This document shows, in pieces, positions 1 through 8,549 of a DNA stretch of 64,000 nucleotides. This DNA is from Ditibartonella apihabitans (GTDB lineage Bacteria > Pseudomonadota > Alphaproteobacteria > Rhizobiales > Rhizobiaceae). Under the pieces are notes generated by a model. The model did not search any database and was not told the DNA's origin. It saw only the letters and a list, made by a program, of their open reading frames with translations. Each line of letters opens with the position of its first letter. Position 1 is the stretch's first letter. The position numbers were made by a program, and so were the translations under genes. Location of the stretch: assembly GCF_002007485.1 (NCBI RefSeq), contig NZ_CP015820.1:1612001-1676000 (forward strand). The letters run 5' to 3'.

Positions 1-1316
1 GAAACCTTTGGTTTTATATCGGGTGAGAGAAGACTCCATGCTAAGAACTTACAAAAAGTACCCTGCTTTTCAACGTTTGGAAAGATCATTGATAGAAGCA
101 GGAATACAATCCGGCGAATTACTCATGCGTTGTTTGGTACGAAAAAACGAGGACCATAATAATGACTGGGGAGATTTTATTGTCGGTCAAAAGCGCGCAA
201 AGAAAATTTTAACTTCAAAAAGCAGGACACTCCTTCATTTGTTGAGACTTATCTTTGTAAAAAAGTATAGAAATGCTTGTCGTCGAAGGAATAGATAATC
301 GGTTTGCCTGTCTGAGCGATATTTTACACCATAGCAATTCTGTTATAGGCATGACATCTCATGGCCGAATTTTTAAATTTTGAATAAAGAAGGAACAGTT
401 CGGCGTTCATATTTTTAGGCTTTTTCCTGACTAACAGTCTAAAATATAAAAGTGTTATTGTGTTACAATTAGCATGATAATTGTACTTGCCTGAGATAAC
501 CGTAATTCGGTCCGCTTTCATACATGTAATGAATGGTTTTGTTTTAGACATCCACGTTCTGCCCTTTACTCTCCGAACCTTTACAAATCATTTTTTTACT
601 GGTCCTTCCTGCAAATACGTTTTCCGGAACATCGCGCATTTAAGCGACGACTGTTGACAAAAAATTGCTATCACCTGCAAAGAGCAAAGTTCTTTCCACT
701 TTATTGTGAGGAGATCAAATCAACTTGGTCAGAACCTTTGATCGTTTGATAGTCTGAAAAGCGAGCTCGTTTATATAATAGACAAAGGTTTTGTTCTCTT
801 AACTAAATCGGCTTAAAAAGTAGCGTTGCAATTTCGGACGAAAAAATAAATTTTCGCGACAAAAATTGTTCGTTGTGAGGTCGTTTTATGGAAGATAAGC
901 CATATGTCATTTGTCATTATCAGCATCCCTATTGTACGACCGGAGATTTTAGCGTTGTCGTTCTTGTCCGGTTCGGCAATTGTCCTCTACATTTCCGACT
1001 TCCGTTTGGAATTACTTTTTCTTCTCATGAAAGATTTCGCCAATTATCTTCAGGCCATAACGAAACTCTAGTTGAAAAAATCGATTGTCGGAAAAAAATT
1101 CGGATGATTCATAAGAGGCATTCTTTTCAAAATTCTATGCTCCGATAGCCTGAATGAGACATTACGGAAACCATTAATGGCAAATAAGTGGTAGATAGAA
1201 ATTTCCATATACATTTAATACGTGTTATCAGCCTAAATGTTGAAAACTTCAAAAAGAAGGTTCTTATCTGAACCAAATCGTAATATAGAACCTATTTTTT
1301 AGGTGCCAATTATTGG
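1..1316. other. No gene recognised upstream of secDF
   Basis: This AT-rich stretch has short open frames on both strands. The largest are 96 codons (8-298, plus) and 86 codons (888-1148, plus). Neither encodes a recognisable domain, signal peptide or membrane segment, and both have a composition unlike the clear genes nearby. In many bacteria yajC sits immediately upstream of secD; no YajC-like reading frame is visible here. The secDF promoter is presumably in the last few hundred bases, but I cannot assign it. Confidence 0.5.
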
Positions 1317-3875
1317 ATGGATCTTATGCGAACACCACGCTGGCTAACAACTTTATATTTTGTCGTTCTTCTCTTGGGAGTTCTGGTTGCACTACCTAAC
1401 CTGTTGACGGAAAAGCAGCTCGAATATTTACCATCATTCATGAGGGATACAAAAGTTGTTCTGGGCCTTGACCTCAGAGGTGGTTCTTCGCTCGTTCTCG
1501 AAGTCGATGCCAAGTCGCTCAAGCGCGATCAGTTACGTACCGCTCTTGATAATGTCCGTGGCAAACTTCGCGAAAAGCAAATCCAGTCAACCAGTGTCCG
1601 TATGATCGGCGATTCGATTGTCGCCGTCATTCCTGATGCGGGTCAGCGCCAAACCGCATTGACTGCGCTTCAAGAATTGGCGACCCCTATTTCGGCAGGC
1701 GCATTCCGCGCATCTTCGTCTGATATTGATGTAAGCGAGCAGAATGACGCAATCCGCGTCACGCTGACGGAAGCCGGCATCAAATATCGGGTAAACAATG
1801 CTGTTGACCAAAGCCTTGAAATTATCCGTCGACGCGTCGATCAGGTCGGTGTAGCAGAACCGAGCATTCAAAAAGTCGGACTTGATCGCATTGAAGTCCA
1901 ATTGCCAGGATTACAGGATCCGAAGCAATTACGTGATCTTCTCGGAACTACGGCGAAAATGACATTCCACCTTGTTCCTACCAATGTCGATATGGAAAAT
2001 CCGCCTGCAGGTGTTTCGATATTGCCGGGTTATACCGACGAGAATCAGCGTTTTCCTATTTATGATCAGGTTTCGCTTGACGGTAGTGTGTTAACCGATG
2101 CTTCGGCCGGTTTTGATCCGCAAATTCCCGGCAAGTCGCTTATTTCCTTCAAGCTCAACACAATCGGTGCGAAAGCATTTGCCGAAATTACAAGAGAAAA
2201 CATCGGCAAGCCGTTTGCTATTGTCCTTGATAACAAAGTTCTGACAGCTCCAGTCATTCAAGGCGTCATACCTGGCGGTAGCGGACAAATTACCGGCAAT
2301 TTCACTCCCAAAGAAGCATCCACCCTCGCCGCCTTGTTGCGTGCCGGCGCATTGCCTGCTCCTTTAACAGTGATAGAAGAACGCACTGTCGGTCCGGATC
2401 TCGGTGCGGATGCGATCAAAATGGGGCTTTATACCGGTATTGCCGGTTTCTTCCTCGTGGCACTTTTTATCTTCCTTCTTTACGGGCTATGGGGCATTAT
2501 CGCCGATATTGCACTTGCGCTTCATACTGTTCTTACTTTTGCAGCACTCAGTCTCATTGGTGCAACGCTCACGCTTCCCGGTATCGCCGGTATCATTCTC
2601 GGAATTGGTATCGCGGTTGATGCGAACATTCTTATCAATGAACGTATCCGTGAAGAAAGTGAAAAAGGCATGGGGTCTATGGCCGCGCTTGACCGTGGCT
2701 TCAAACATGCGTTTTCAACCATTATCGACGCGAATGTGACGGCTGCTATAGCCACAGTTTTGCTGTTGTGGTTCGGCACCGGTCAGATACGCGGCTTTGC
2801 TGTCACAATGCTTCTTGGCATCATCATTTCATTGTTTACCGATGTCACCATCGTGCGTATCATTATGTCGTGGGTTGTGCGTGAATGGAAAATTACCAAA
2901 TTACACATCCATTCATTTTTCAAATTCATTCCCCAACACACCAATTTTCACTTCATGAATGCACGTTTCATCGGCATCGGGGTTTCCATTTTCCTGTCAA
3001 TTGCGTCAATCGTGCTGTTCTTCAAGCCGGGCCTTAATTTCGGTATTGATTTTATGGGCGGTAGCCAGATGGCTATTACCACCAAGGCCCCTGCCGATCT
3101 TGCTACATTGCGCTCGACATTGGGACAATTAGGATTAGGCGAAATTGCATTGCAAAATGTTTCCAACCAGAACACGGTGCTCATCAGAGTTCAGCAACAG
3201 GATGGTGGTGAAGCCCAACAAACTGCAGCCATTGAAAAACTGAAAACTGCCGTCAAGACAATCTACCCCGATGTCACTTTTGACCAGATCGAAGTTGTCG
3301 GTCCGAAAGTTTCCGGTGAACTTGCTACAGCCGGCTTTACTGCTGTCGTTCTCGCGGCCATTGCCATGATGTTTTATATCTGGTGGCGTTTCGAGTGGTT
3401 CTTTGCTGTCGGTGCCATTGTCACCATTGTCCTCGACACCACCAAAATGGTCGGTTTCTTTGCACTATTCCAGCTAGATTTCAATTTGACAGCTATTGCC
3501 GCACTTCTCACAATTGTCGGCTATTCGGTCAACGATAAAGTGGTGGTTTATGACCGTATGCGTGAAAATATGAGGCTCTATAAAAAGATGGCCTTGCGAC
3601 AATTGGTCGACATGTCGATCAATCAGGTGCTTATCCGTTGTATTTTCACGTCAACAACCACTGTTCTTGCGATGCTCCCGATGGCGATCTGGGGCGGTAG
3701 CGCAGTTCATAATTTTGCCGTTCCAATGGTTGTCGGGGTAATTATTGCGACATCCTCGTCAATTTTCATTGCTGCACCAATTCTGCTCTTTCTTGGCAAT
3801 TGGTGGCATCATCACCATGAGGGGCGCGATCTCATCGAAGACAAGCCTCATCCGAATTCAGTGAACGCAAAATAA
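1317..3875 (+). CDS. secDF: SecDF, fused protein-export membrane protein
   Basis: An 852-residue natural fusion of SecD and SecF, the accessory subunits that use the proton-motive force to pull preproteins out of the SecYEG channel on the periplasmic side. The SecD half starts with a membrane helix, then the conserved GLDLRGGSSLVLEVD motif (about residues 50-64), a large periplasmic part and six-helix RND-like bundle with GIAVDANILINERIREE near residue 430. The SecF half begins near residue 540, has GLNFGIDFMGG, and repeats the bundle with YSVNDKVVVYDRMREN. The length fits fused alphaproteobacterial SecDF. An alternative start three codons in (1326, MRTPRW) would match the usual N-terminus. 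The end is HHHH-rich and acidic. A strong terminator follows, so it is transcribed apart from the antiporter gene downstream. Confidence 0.97.
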   Translation: MDLMRTPRWLTTLYFVVLLLGVLVALPNLLTEKQLEYLPSFMRDTKVVLGLDLRGGSSLVLEVDAKSLKRDQLRTALDNVRGKLREKQIQSTSVRMIGDSIVAVIPDAGQRQTALTALQELATPISAGAFRASSSDIDVSEQNDAIRVTLTEAGIKYRVNNAVDQSLEIIRRRVDQVGVAEPSIQKVGLDRIEVQLPGLQDPKQLRDLLGTTAKMTFHLVPTNVDMENPPAGVSILPGYTDENQRFPIYDQVSLDGSVLTDASAGFDPQIPGKSLISFKLNTIGAKAFAEITRENIGKPFAIVLDNKVLTAPVIQGVIPGGSGQITGNFTPKEASTLAALLRAGALPAPLTVIEERTVGPDLGADAIKMGLYTGIAGFFLVALFIFLLYGLWGIIADIALALHTVLTFAALSLIGATLTLPGIAGIILGIGIAVDANILINERIREESEKGMGSMAALDRGFKHAFSTIIDANVTAAIATVLLLWFGTGQIRGFAVTMLLGIIISLFTDVTIVRIIMSWVVREWKITKLHIHSFFKFIPQHTNFHFMNARFIGIGVSIFLSIASIVLFFKPGLNFGIDFMGGSQMAITTKAPADLATLRSTLGQLGLGEIALQNVSNQNTVLIRVQQQDGGEAQQTAAIEKLKTAVKTIYPDVTFDQIEVVGPKVSGELATAGFTAVVLAAIAMMFYIWWRFEWFFAVGAIVTIVLDTTKMVGFFALFQLDFNLTAIAALLTIVGYSVNDKVVVYDRMRENMRLYKKMALRQLVDMSINQVLIRCIFTSTTTVLAMLPMAIWGGSAVHNFAVPMVVGVIIATSSSIFIAAPILLFLGNWWHHHHEGRDLIEDKPHPNSVNAK

Positions 3876-3883
3876 TTTTTTCC

Positions 3884-3925
3884 AAAAGCCGGTGTGACGA
3901 GGTCATGTCATACCGGCTTTTTTTT
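3884..3925 (+). terminator. Rho-independent terminator of secDF
   Basis: AAAAGCCGGT pairs with ACCGGCTTTT, with an inner TGAC/GTCA stem, and is followed by a run of eight or more T residues. It starts 8 bases after the secDF stop codon. Confidence 0.9.
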
Positions 3926-4055
3926 GGGGGGGTAATCGCCCGATTTTAACAAAACAAATCGGAAAATTTTGTCATAAGCTTAACACAAATGATGTTTATG
4001 TTCGTGGCATATTGACGGGGTCTAATTAAAAACAGGGAGGAAATTCCAGCCGCAG

Positions 4056-5813
4056 ATGATACAGGATACACCATTGGTAACAACTATTGTTGTGGGGTTG
4101 TGCCTTGCATTTCTGTTCGGTGTCCTCGCCAATCGTTTACGAATCTCGCCACTTGTCGGTTACCTTCTGGCCGGTGTCATTGTAGGGCCCCATACCGGTG
4201 GTTTTCGTGTTGACTCGGTTTTGATCAATCAGCTTGCCGAAATCGGTATTATCCTGTTGATGTTCGGTGTCGGCCTGCATTTTTCTTTTAAAGATCTTCT
4301 TTCGGTCAAAGCAATCGCTATCCCCGGTGCTATTGTCCAAATGACTGTCGCCACAGCATTGGGGCTAGGTTTCGGTCTTATCATGGGATGGGGAATGGGT
4401 GGCGGCTTGGTCTTTGGGCTTGCGCTTTCTACAGCCAGTACCGTTGTGCTTTTGCGCTCGTTGCAGGAACGCAATCTCATTGAAACAGACCGTGGACGCA
4501 TTGCTGTAGGGTGGCTTATTGTCGAAGATCTGGCAATGGTTCTGGCCCTGGTGCTCATCCCTGCCCTGTCCACTTCATTGGGAGGAAGAATAACCGGTGA
4601 AGCCGATCCTCTTGCCCAATGGATGCAATTGGGACTCTTCGGGACAATCCTTCTGACAATTGCAAAAGTTGTACTGTTTGTCATTTTGATGGTGATCGTT
4701 GGCCAACGTGTTATCCCCTGGCTTTTGAAAATTTCTGCCCAATCCGGTTCGAGAGAACTTTTTCGCTTGAGTGTTCTTGCAATTGCTCTTGGTGTCGCAT
4801 TTTTTTCAGCTCATCTTTTTGGCGTTTCTATTGCATTGGGTGCTTTTTTTGCCGGTATGATTATGAGTGGTTCGGAGCTCAGCCAAAGAGCAACAGAAGA
4901 AACATTGCCGCTTCGTGATGCTTTTGCCGTTCTGTTTTTCGTTTCCGTCGGAATGCTTTTTGACCCATCCAAATTGTTGACAGCTTTTTTGCCTCTGATT
5001 GTAACACTCGTCATTATTATTGGCGGCAAATCTCTTGCTGCTTACGCAATCGTCCGGCTCTTTGATCGTCCTTATGCAACTGCGCTCACAATTGGTGCCG
5101 GCCTTGCCCAGATAGGTGAATTTTCTTTTATTCTTGCAGGGCTTGGAACTTCGTTGGGAATTATCAATGACGAAGCGCGGGATCTTATTGTGGGAGGCGC
5201 CATTCTTTCCATTCTTTTAAATCCGCTGGTCTGTTTTGCCGCCGAAAAAATTCGTTCCCGTCTTGAGACGAAAAATGGCGAAACCACGGTTATAGATGTC
5301 AGTGCGAATGATGATGATGATTTGGGAAAAATCGATAAAACCAACCATACAATTCTGGTTGGCTTTGGCGATATCGGCGAAAAAATTGCCAATGCTCTCC
5401 AAAGCTCTCACACAGATTTCATCGTCATTGATCATAACGGGCAGGCTGTCAAAAGCGCCGAGGAGCAAAAAAATGAAGCAATTCTGGGCAATGCGGCCAA
5501 TGTGACTATACTTGAGCGAGCCAATATCGAAAAAGCCCGTCAATTGGTTATATCAACAAAAAGCGCAATTGATGCGGCTAAAATTGTTGCCGAGGCTCGC
5601 AAGGCAAATGACCGGATCAATATCATTGCCCACGCTGTCACGGGTGTGGAAACCTCTTATCTAAAAGATATGGGGGCGAATACGATAGTGACGGATGACG
5701 AAGAAATCGCTAAAGGTATATTAAAACATTTGAGTTATCCCGAAGCGGATGAACAGGCATGTTCGGATGACAAAACTTCCCCGTTAAATAATGGGGAACG
5801 CCGGAAAATGTGA
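4056..5813 (+). CDS. KefB/YbaL-type cation:proton antiporter with TrkA-N domain
   Basis: A 585-residue inner-membrane antiporter of the CPA2 family (KefB/KefC/YbaL type), which exchanges K+ or Na+ for protons in pH and cation control. Residues 1-390 form about 12-13 hydrophobic segments of a Na/H exchanger domain. The conserved LVGYLLAGVIVGPHTGG stretch lies near residues 30-47 and LALSTASTVVLLRSL near 123-137. Residues 425-560 are a cytosolic TrkA-N (RCK) Rossmann domain with the dinucleotide motif GFGDIGEKIA, which would gate transport by NAD(H) or another ligand. A Shine-Dalgarno-like GGGAGG lies about 15 bases before the ATG. The next gene starts 10 bases after its stop. Ion specificity cannot be read from the sequence; the family call is firm. 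Confidence 0.9.
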   Translation: MIQDTPLVTTIVVGLCLAFLFGVLANRLRISPLVGYLLAGVIVGPHTGGFRVDSVLINQLAEIGIILLMFGVGLHFSFKDLLSVKAIAIPGAIVQMTVATALGLGFGLIMGWGMGGGLVFGLALSTASTVVLLRSLQERNLIETDRGRIAVGWLIVEDLAMVLALVLIPALSTSLGGRITGEADPLAQWMQLGLFGTILLTIAKVVLFVILMVIVGQRVIPWLLKISAQSGSRELFRLSVLAIALGVAFFSAHLFGVSIALGAFFAGMIMSGSELSQRATEETLPLRDAFAVLFFVSVGMLFDPSKLLTAFLPLIVTLVIIIGGKSLAAYAIVRLFDRPYATALTIGAGLAQIGEFSFILAGLGTSLGIINDEARDLIVGGAILSILLNPLVCFAAEKIRSRLETKNGETTVIDVSANDDDDLGKIDKTNHTILVGFGDIGEKIANALQSSHTDFIVIDHNGQAVKSAEEQKNEAILGNAANVTILERANIEKARQLVISTKSAIDAAKIVAEARKANDRINIIAHAVTGVETSYLKDMGANTIVTDDEEIAKGILKHLSYPEADEQACSDDKTSPLNNGERRKM

Positions 5814-5823
5814 GTGGATACGT

Positions 5824-6801
5824 ATGAAACTGAAGAAATATATTTGGCCGCTTATCGGCATCGTCGCAATGGTGGTGTCCATCTATATTCTTTACCACAA
5901 ATTATCGGCGATTTCATTTAGTGACATTACCGGCAGGCTTGGCGCATTAAGCCCGCATCACTGGGTACTTGCCGCTTTTTTTGCATTGATTGCTTATGCT
6001 GCTCTTGCCGGTTACGACCGTATTGCCTTGCAACATTTAGGCAAAAAAATACCGCTTCATTATATTGCCATTTGCTCCTTCACAACATATGCGCTTTCCC
6101 ATAATATCGGTGCATCGGTTTTTTCAGGTGCCGTAGTGCGTTATCGTGCCTATAGCAAAAAGGGCTTGAGTGGTGTGGAAATTGCCGTTCTCGTGGCTTT
6201 TTGTTCCTTTACCTTTGCTCTTGGTACAATCCTGCTTTCCGGACTGGTACTCGTGATACGACCGGATCTCATTACGCTTGTCCATGAAGGTATTCCCACA
6301 TGGCTTGCCGTTACCATCGGTATAGGAATGTTGACATTTGTTGCTCTTTATATTTTGGGCAGCCTTTTGCAATTACGACCGTTAAAAATCGGCAAGTCAT
6401 TCCAGATTTCCTATCCTCATTTCAGTATTGTCGTTCAACAATTGATTATTGGACCTTTGGAATTGATCGGCGCGGCAGGCGTTATTTATGCCACCCTGCC
6501 CGATATAGGAAACCCCGGTTTTATTGCGGTTTTGGGTGTATTCCTTGCGTCCTTTACGGTAACACTTTTATCGAATGCGCCTGCTGGCGGTGTCGGTGTG
6601 TTGGAAGCCCTGTTTATGGCCGGTATGCCGAATATGAATGCGGCAGATGTCATTTCGGCTCTCATTGTATTCCGCCTGCTTTATCTCATTATACCGCTTG
6701 TTATCTCGCTATTCTTCGTTGCCGCTTTTGAAATAAGCCAATACCGCCAGCGCAATGCAAATATTGCCAATAACGCAGCGAAAAAACCGGATACGAAATA
6801 A
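5824..6801 (+). CDS. YbhN/UPF0104 family (LPG-synthase TM-like) membrane protein
   Basis: A 325-residue integral membrane protein of the flippase-like/lysylphosphatidylglycerol-synthase transmembrane family (UPF0104, YbhN type). About eight hydrophobic helices are visible. Family hallmarks are SHNIGASVFSGAVVRYRAY near residues 88-106 and the LLSNAPAGGVGVLEALF segment near 245-261. It has only the membrane part and lacks the cytosolic aminoacyltransferase domain of MprF, so it is not expected to make lysyl-PG. Lipid handling is the usual inference. I place the start at 5824 (MKLKK), just after the stop of the antiporter gene. An upstream in-frame ATG at 5791 would overlap that gene and gives a non-membrane N-terminus. 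The two genes probably form a bicistron ending at the terminator at 6811. Confidence 0.82.
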   Translation: MKLKKYIWPLIGIVAMVVSIYILYHKLSAISFSDITGRLGALSPHHWVLAAFFALIAYAALAGYDRIALQHLGKKIPLHYIAICSFTTYALSHNIGASVFSGAVVRYRAYSKKGLSGVEIAVLVAFCSFTFALGTILLSGLVLVIRPDLITLVHEGIPTWLAVTIGIGMLTFVALYILGSLLQLRPLKIGKSFQISYPHFSIVVQQLIIGPLELIGAAGVIYATLPDIGNPGFIAVLGVFLASFTVTLLSNAPAGGVGVLEALFMAGMPNMNAADVISALIVFRLLYLIIPLVISLFFVAAFEISQYRQRNANIANNAAKKPDTK

Positions 6802-6810
6802 AATTCAAAG

Positions 6811-6840
6811 AAGCTTGAAGAGACGACGTTCTTCAAGCTT
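6811..6840 (+). terminator. Terminator between convergent genes, overlapping the folB 3' end
   Basis: AAGCTTGAAG (6811-6820) pairs perfectly with CTTCAAGCTT (6831-6840). The hairpin is followed on the plus strand by TCTTTTTTT, so it ends the plus-strand operon. Its right arm contains the stop codon of the convergent FolB fusion gene (TGA at 6833-6835 on the minus strand). Confidence 0.88.
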
Positions 6841-7852
6841 TCTTTTTTTGCCGCTCGATTTCCACACCAACTGCAGCAGGCCCCAACTCGAGCTTATCCA
6901 CGCGGACGATAACTTTTTGAACCCTCGGGTAAGCAAGGATGAGTGCAGCTATCCGTTCGGCCAATGTTTCAACAAGTTCGACATGACCCAGCGAAACAAG
7001 ATTTTTGATACCATCAAGAATAAGATCATAGGAAAAAATATGACGCATATCTTCCGGATTGGAAGACAAACGTTCGACATCGGCCTTGATGTTGAAGCGA
7101 ACTTTTTGTTTATGCCCGTATTCACGTTTATAGGCACCGATTTCCATCGGCAAAATAAAATCTTCAATAATAATACGATCCGTACCGAGCCCTGAACCTT
7201 CGGGAAGTTGTTCCTGCCCGCTATCTACGGGTAAAAGAGCACGCATCAATAAATTGGTTGCATTATCGCCAAACTGGCCCGATTTGACCGGATGTTTAAT
7301 AATAAATCCCAGCCAATCAGGTGAATAAGGTAGCAAACGTGGAATGTCGGGTGCCTCGATCATCCCGATAACACCCGCTTCCAAATTATTGGCACGGGAT
7401 TTTGTCATGAATTGACCGATATTTCCTACCTTTATCTGGCTCAAAATTGTCTGGTCAAGATTACGTGGCTGAAGCAGAATACCACTAAAGCCCAAAGCGC
7501 CGATAATCGTGATCAAAGAATTATCTGGCGAATTTTCCGCTTCTATCAATGCCACCAGAGGATAATCATTACATTGATTTAACAGCGTTTTCACAAAAGC
7601 CGGAAGCTCTTCCGGCAAAGCCGAAACAACAATCCTTTGCGCGCCGCACCGCTCCATCACTCTGGAAGTCAACAAATGGGGATCGGAAGTCCGCAACCAT
7701 ATTTGCGGCGAATAGCCCGCCATATTTTTCAGTGCCGAACATAGTTTTTGCATTTTTTGCAATGTGCCGGACACTAAAACAATGTCAGCGCGGACGCTAT
7801 AAGCGACCCGCGCATCGTCCTGATCTTCAAGAACGACTAATAATTTAGTCAT
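6833..7852 (-). CDS. Dihydroneopterin aldolase fused to an MfnB-like (DUF556) domain
   Basis: A 339-residue two-domain protein. Residues about 225-335 are a FolB-type dihydroneopterin aldolase (DRIIIEDFILPMEIGAY, then YDLILDGIKNL and ETLAERIA), which cleaves dihydroneopterin to 6-hydroxymethyl-dihydropterin in folate synthesis. Residues 1-215 resemble the TIM-barrel (5-formylfuran-3-yl)methyl phosphate synthase family (MfnB/DUF556). The start is TKLLVVLEDQDDARVAYSV, followed by ADIVLV where the family has ADIIDVKNP, and later APDIPRLLPYSPDWLGF. The family's early catalytic lysine appears to be missing, so the N-domain may be inactive or altered. The ATG at 7852 is chosen over a GTG one codon upstream. 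It lies 25 bases downstream of the FMN reductase gene and is probably cotranscribed with it. The aldolase call is strong; the N-domain call is from remembered family motifs. Confidence 0.82.
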   Translation of the reverse strand: MTKLLVVLEDQDDARVAYSVRADIVLVSGTLQKMQKLCSALKNMAGYSPQIWLRTSDPHLLTSRVMERCGAQRIVVSALPEELPAFVKTLLNQCNDYPLVALIEAENSPDNSLITIIGALGFSGILLQPRNLDQTILSQIKVGNIGQFMTKSRANNLEAGVIGMIEAPDIPRLLPYSPDWLGFIIKHPVKSGQFGDNATNLLMRALLPVDSGQEQLPEGSGLGTDRIIIEDFILPMEIGAYKREYGHKQKVRFNIKADVERLSSNPEDMRHIFSYDLILDGIKNLVSLGHVELVETLAERIAALILAYPRVQKVIVRVDKLELGPAAVGVEIERQKKKA

Positions 7853-7877
7853 CACCTTGTCCGAAGGCTAAAACATG

Positions 7878-8450
7878 TCAAAATTTCGGGCGGATATTTT
7901 TCAAACCGTTATTCATTTTGAACAATTCATCAAAAACTGCCTGTGCCCCACCTTCAATAGCGGCGCTTGGTCTGAAATTACCATTGTCGTCTATATACTG
8001 GGTATATTGGGGAATTGGCAAAGTTTCAAGAATCGGTACCATTCTTACGGCGTTAACCATCAACCGTGCCGTTTCTACAGCTCTCAAGCCTCCGGAAATG
8101 CCGCCATAGCTCAAAAATGATACGGCTTTATAACTCCATTCATGTGCAAGATAAGTCACAGCATTAACAAAAGATGAGGGTGGCAGATGGTCATATTCGG
8201 GAATGACGAAAATATAACAATCTCCCTTGGCGATGAGCTTGCTCCACTCTTTTGTATGGGAATGTTCATATTGATGAAGACGCGGATGCTTCGGCTCATC
8301 GAATAATGGCAGATTGATTGTTGCCAGATCGATCAATTCAACATCAAAGTTCGAGTGACTGTCCGCATATGAACACAACCAATCGCCTAGCTTTTTACCG
8401 ACACGACCAGCGCGCGTAGGCGTAACGATGATCTGCAAACGTGGTTCCAT
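7878..8450 (-). CDS. NADPH-dependent FMN reductase family protein
   Basis: A 190-residue flavodoxin-fold protein of the NADPH-dependent FMN reductase family (ChrR/SsuE-like quinone or flavin reductases). The N-terminal phosphate-binding loop reads TPTRAGRVGKKLGDWL, near residues 10-25. The family signature PEYDHLPPSSFVNAVTYL is near residue 85, followed by EWSYKAVSFLSYGGISGG. The start at 8450 is fixed by GGAGGG eight bases upstream; a TTG two codons earlier is less likely. The substrate cannot be deduced. It is followed by the FolB fusion in the same direction and is probably in one transcript with it. Confidence 0.85.
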   Translation of the reverse strand: MEPRLQIIVTPTRAGRVGKKLGDWLCSYADSHSNFDVELIDLATINLPLFDEPKHPRLHQYEHSHTKEWSKLIAKGDCYIFVIPEYDHLPPSSFVNAVTYLAHEWSYKAVSFLSYGGISGGLRAVETARLMVNAVRMVPILETLPIPQYTQYIDDNGNFRPSAAIEGGAQAVFDELFKMNNGLKNIRPKF

Positions 8451-8549
8451 ATCCAATTCCCTCCAAATGAGAACTATTCTTTATCTTACAAATTCTCGTA
8501 GATAAGTTAAGCGTCTTTAACAAATAACTGACTATTTTTTATTGACAAA

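Noticed and set aside
8-298. 96-codon plus-strand frame at the window edge
   Set aside because: No ribosome site, no recognisable domain, odd composition (many Arg/Lys at the end); chance frame most likely.
888-1148. 86-codon plus-strand frame upstream of secDF
   Set aside because: A weak GAGG lies upstream, but the product has no recognisable features and is not a YajC protein.
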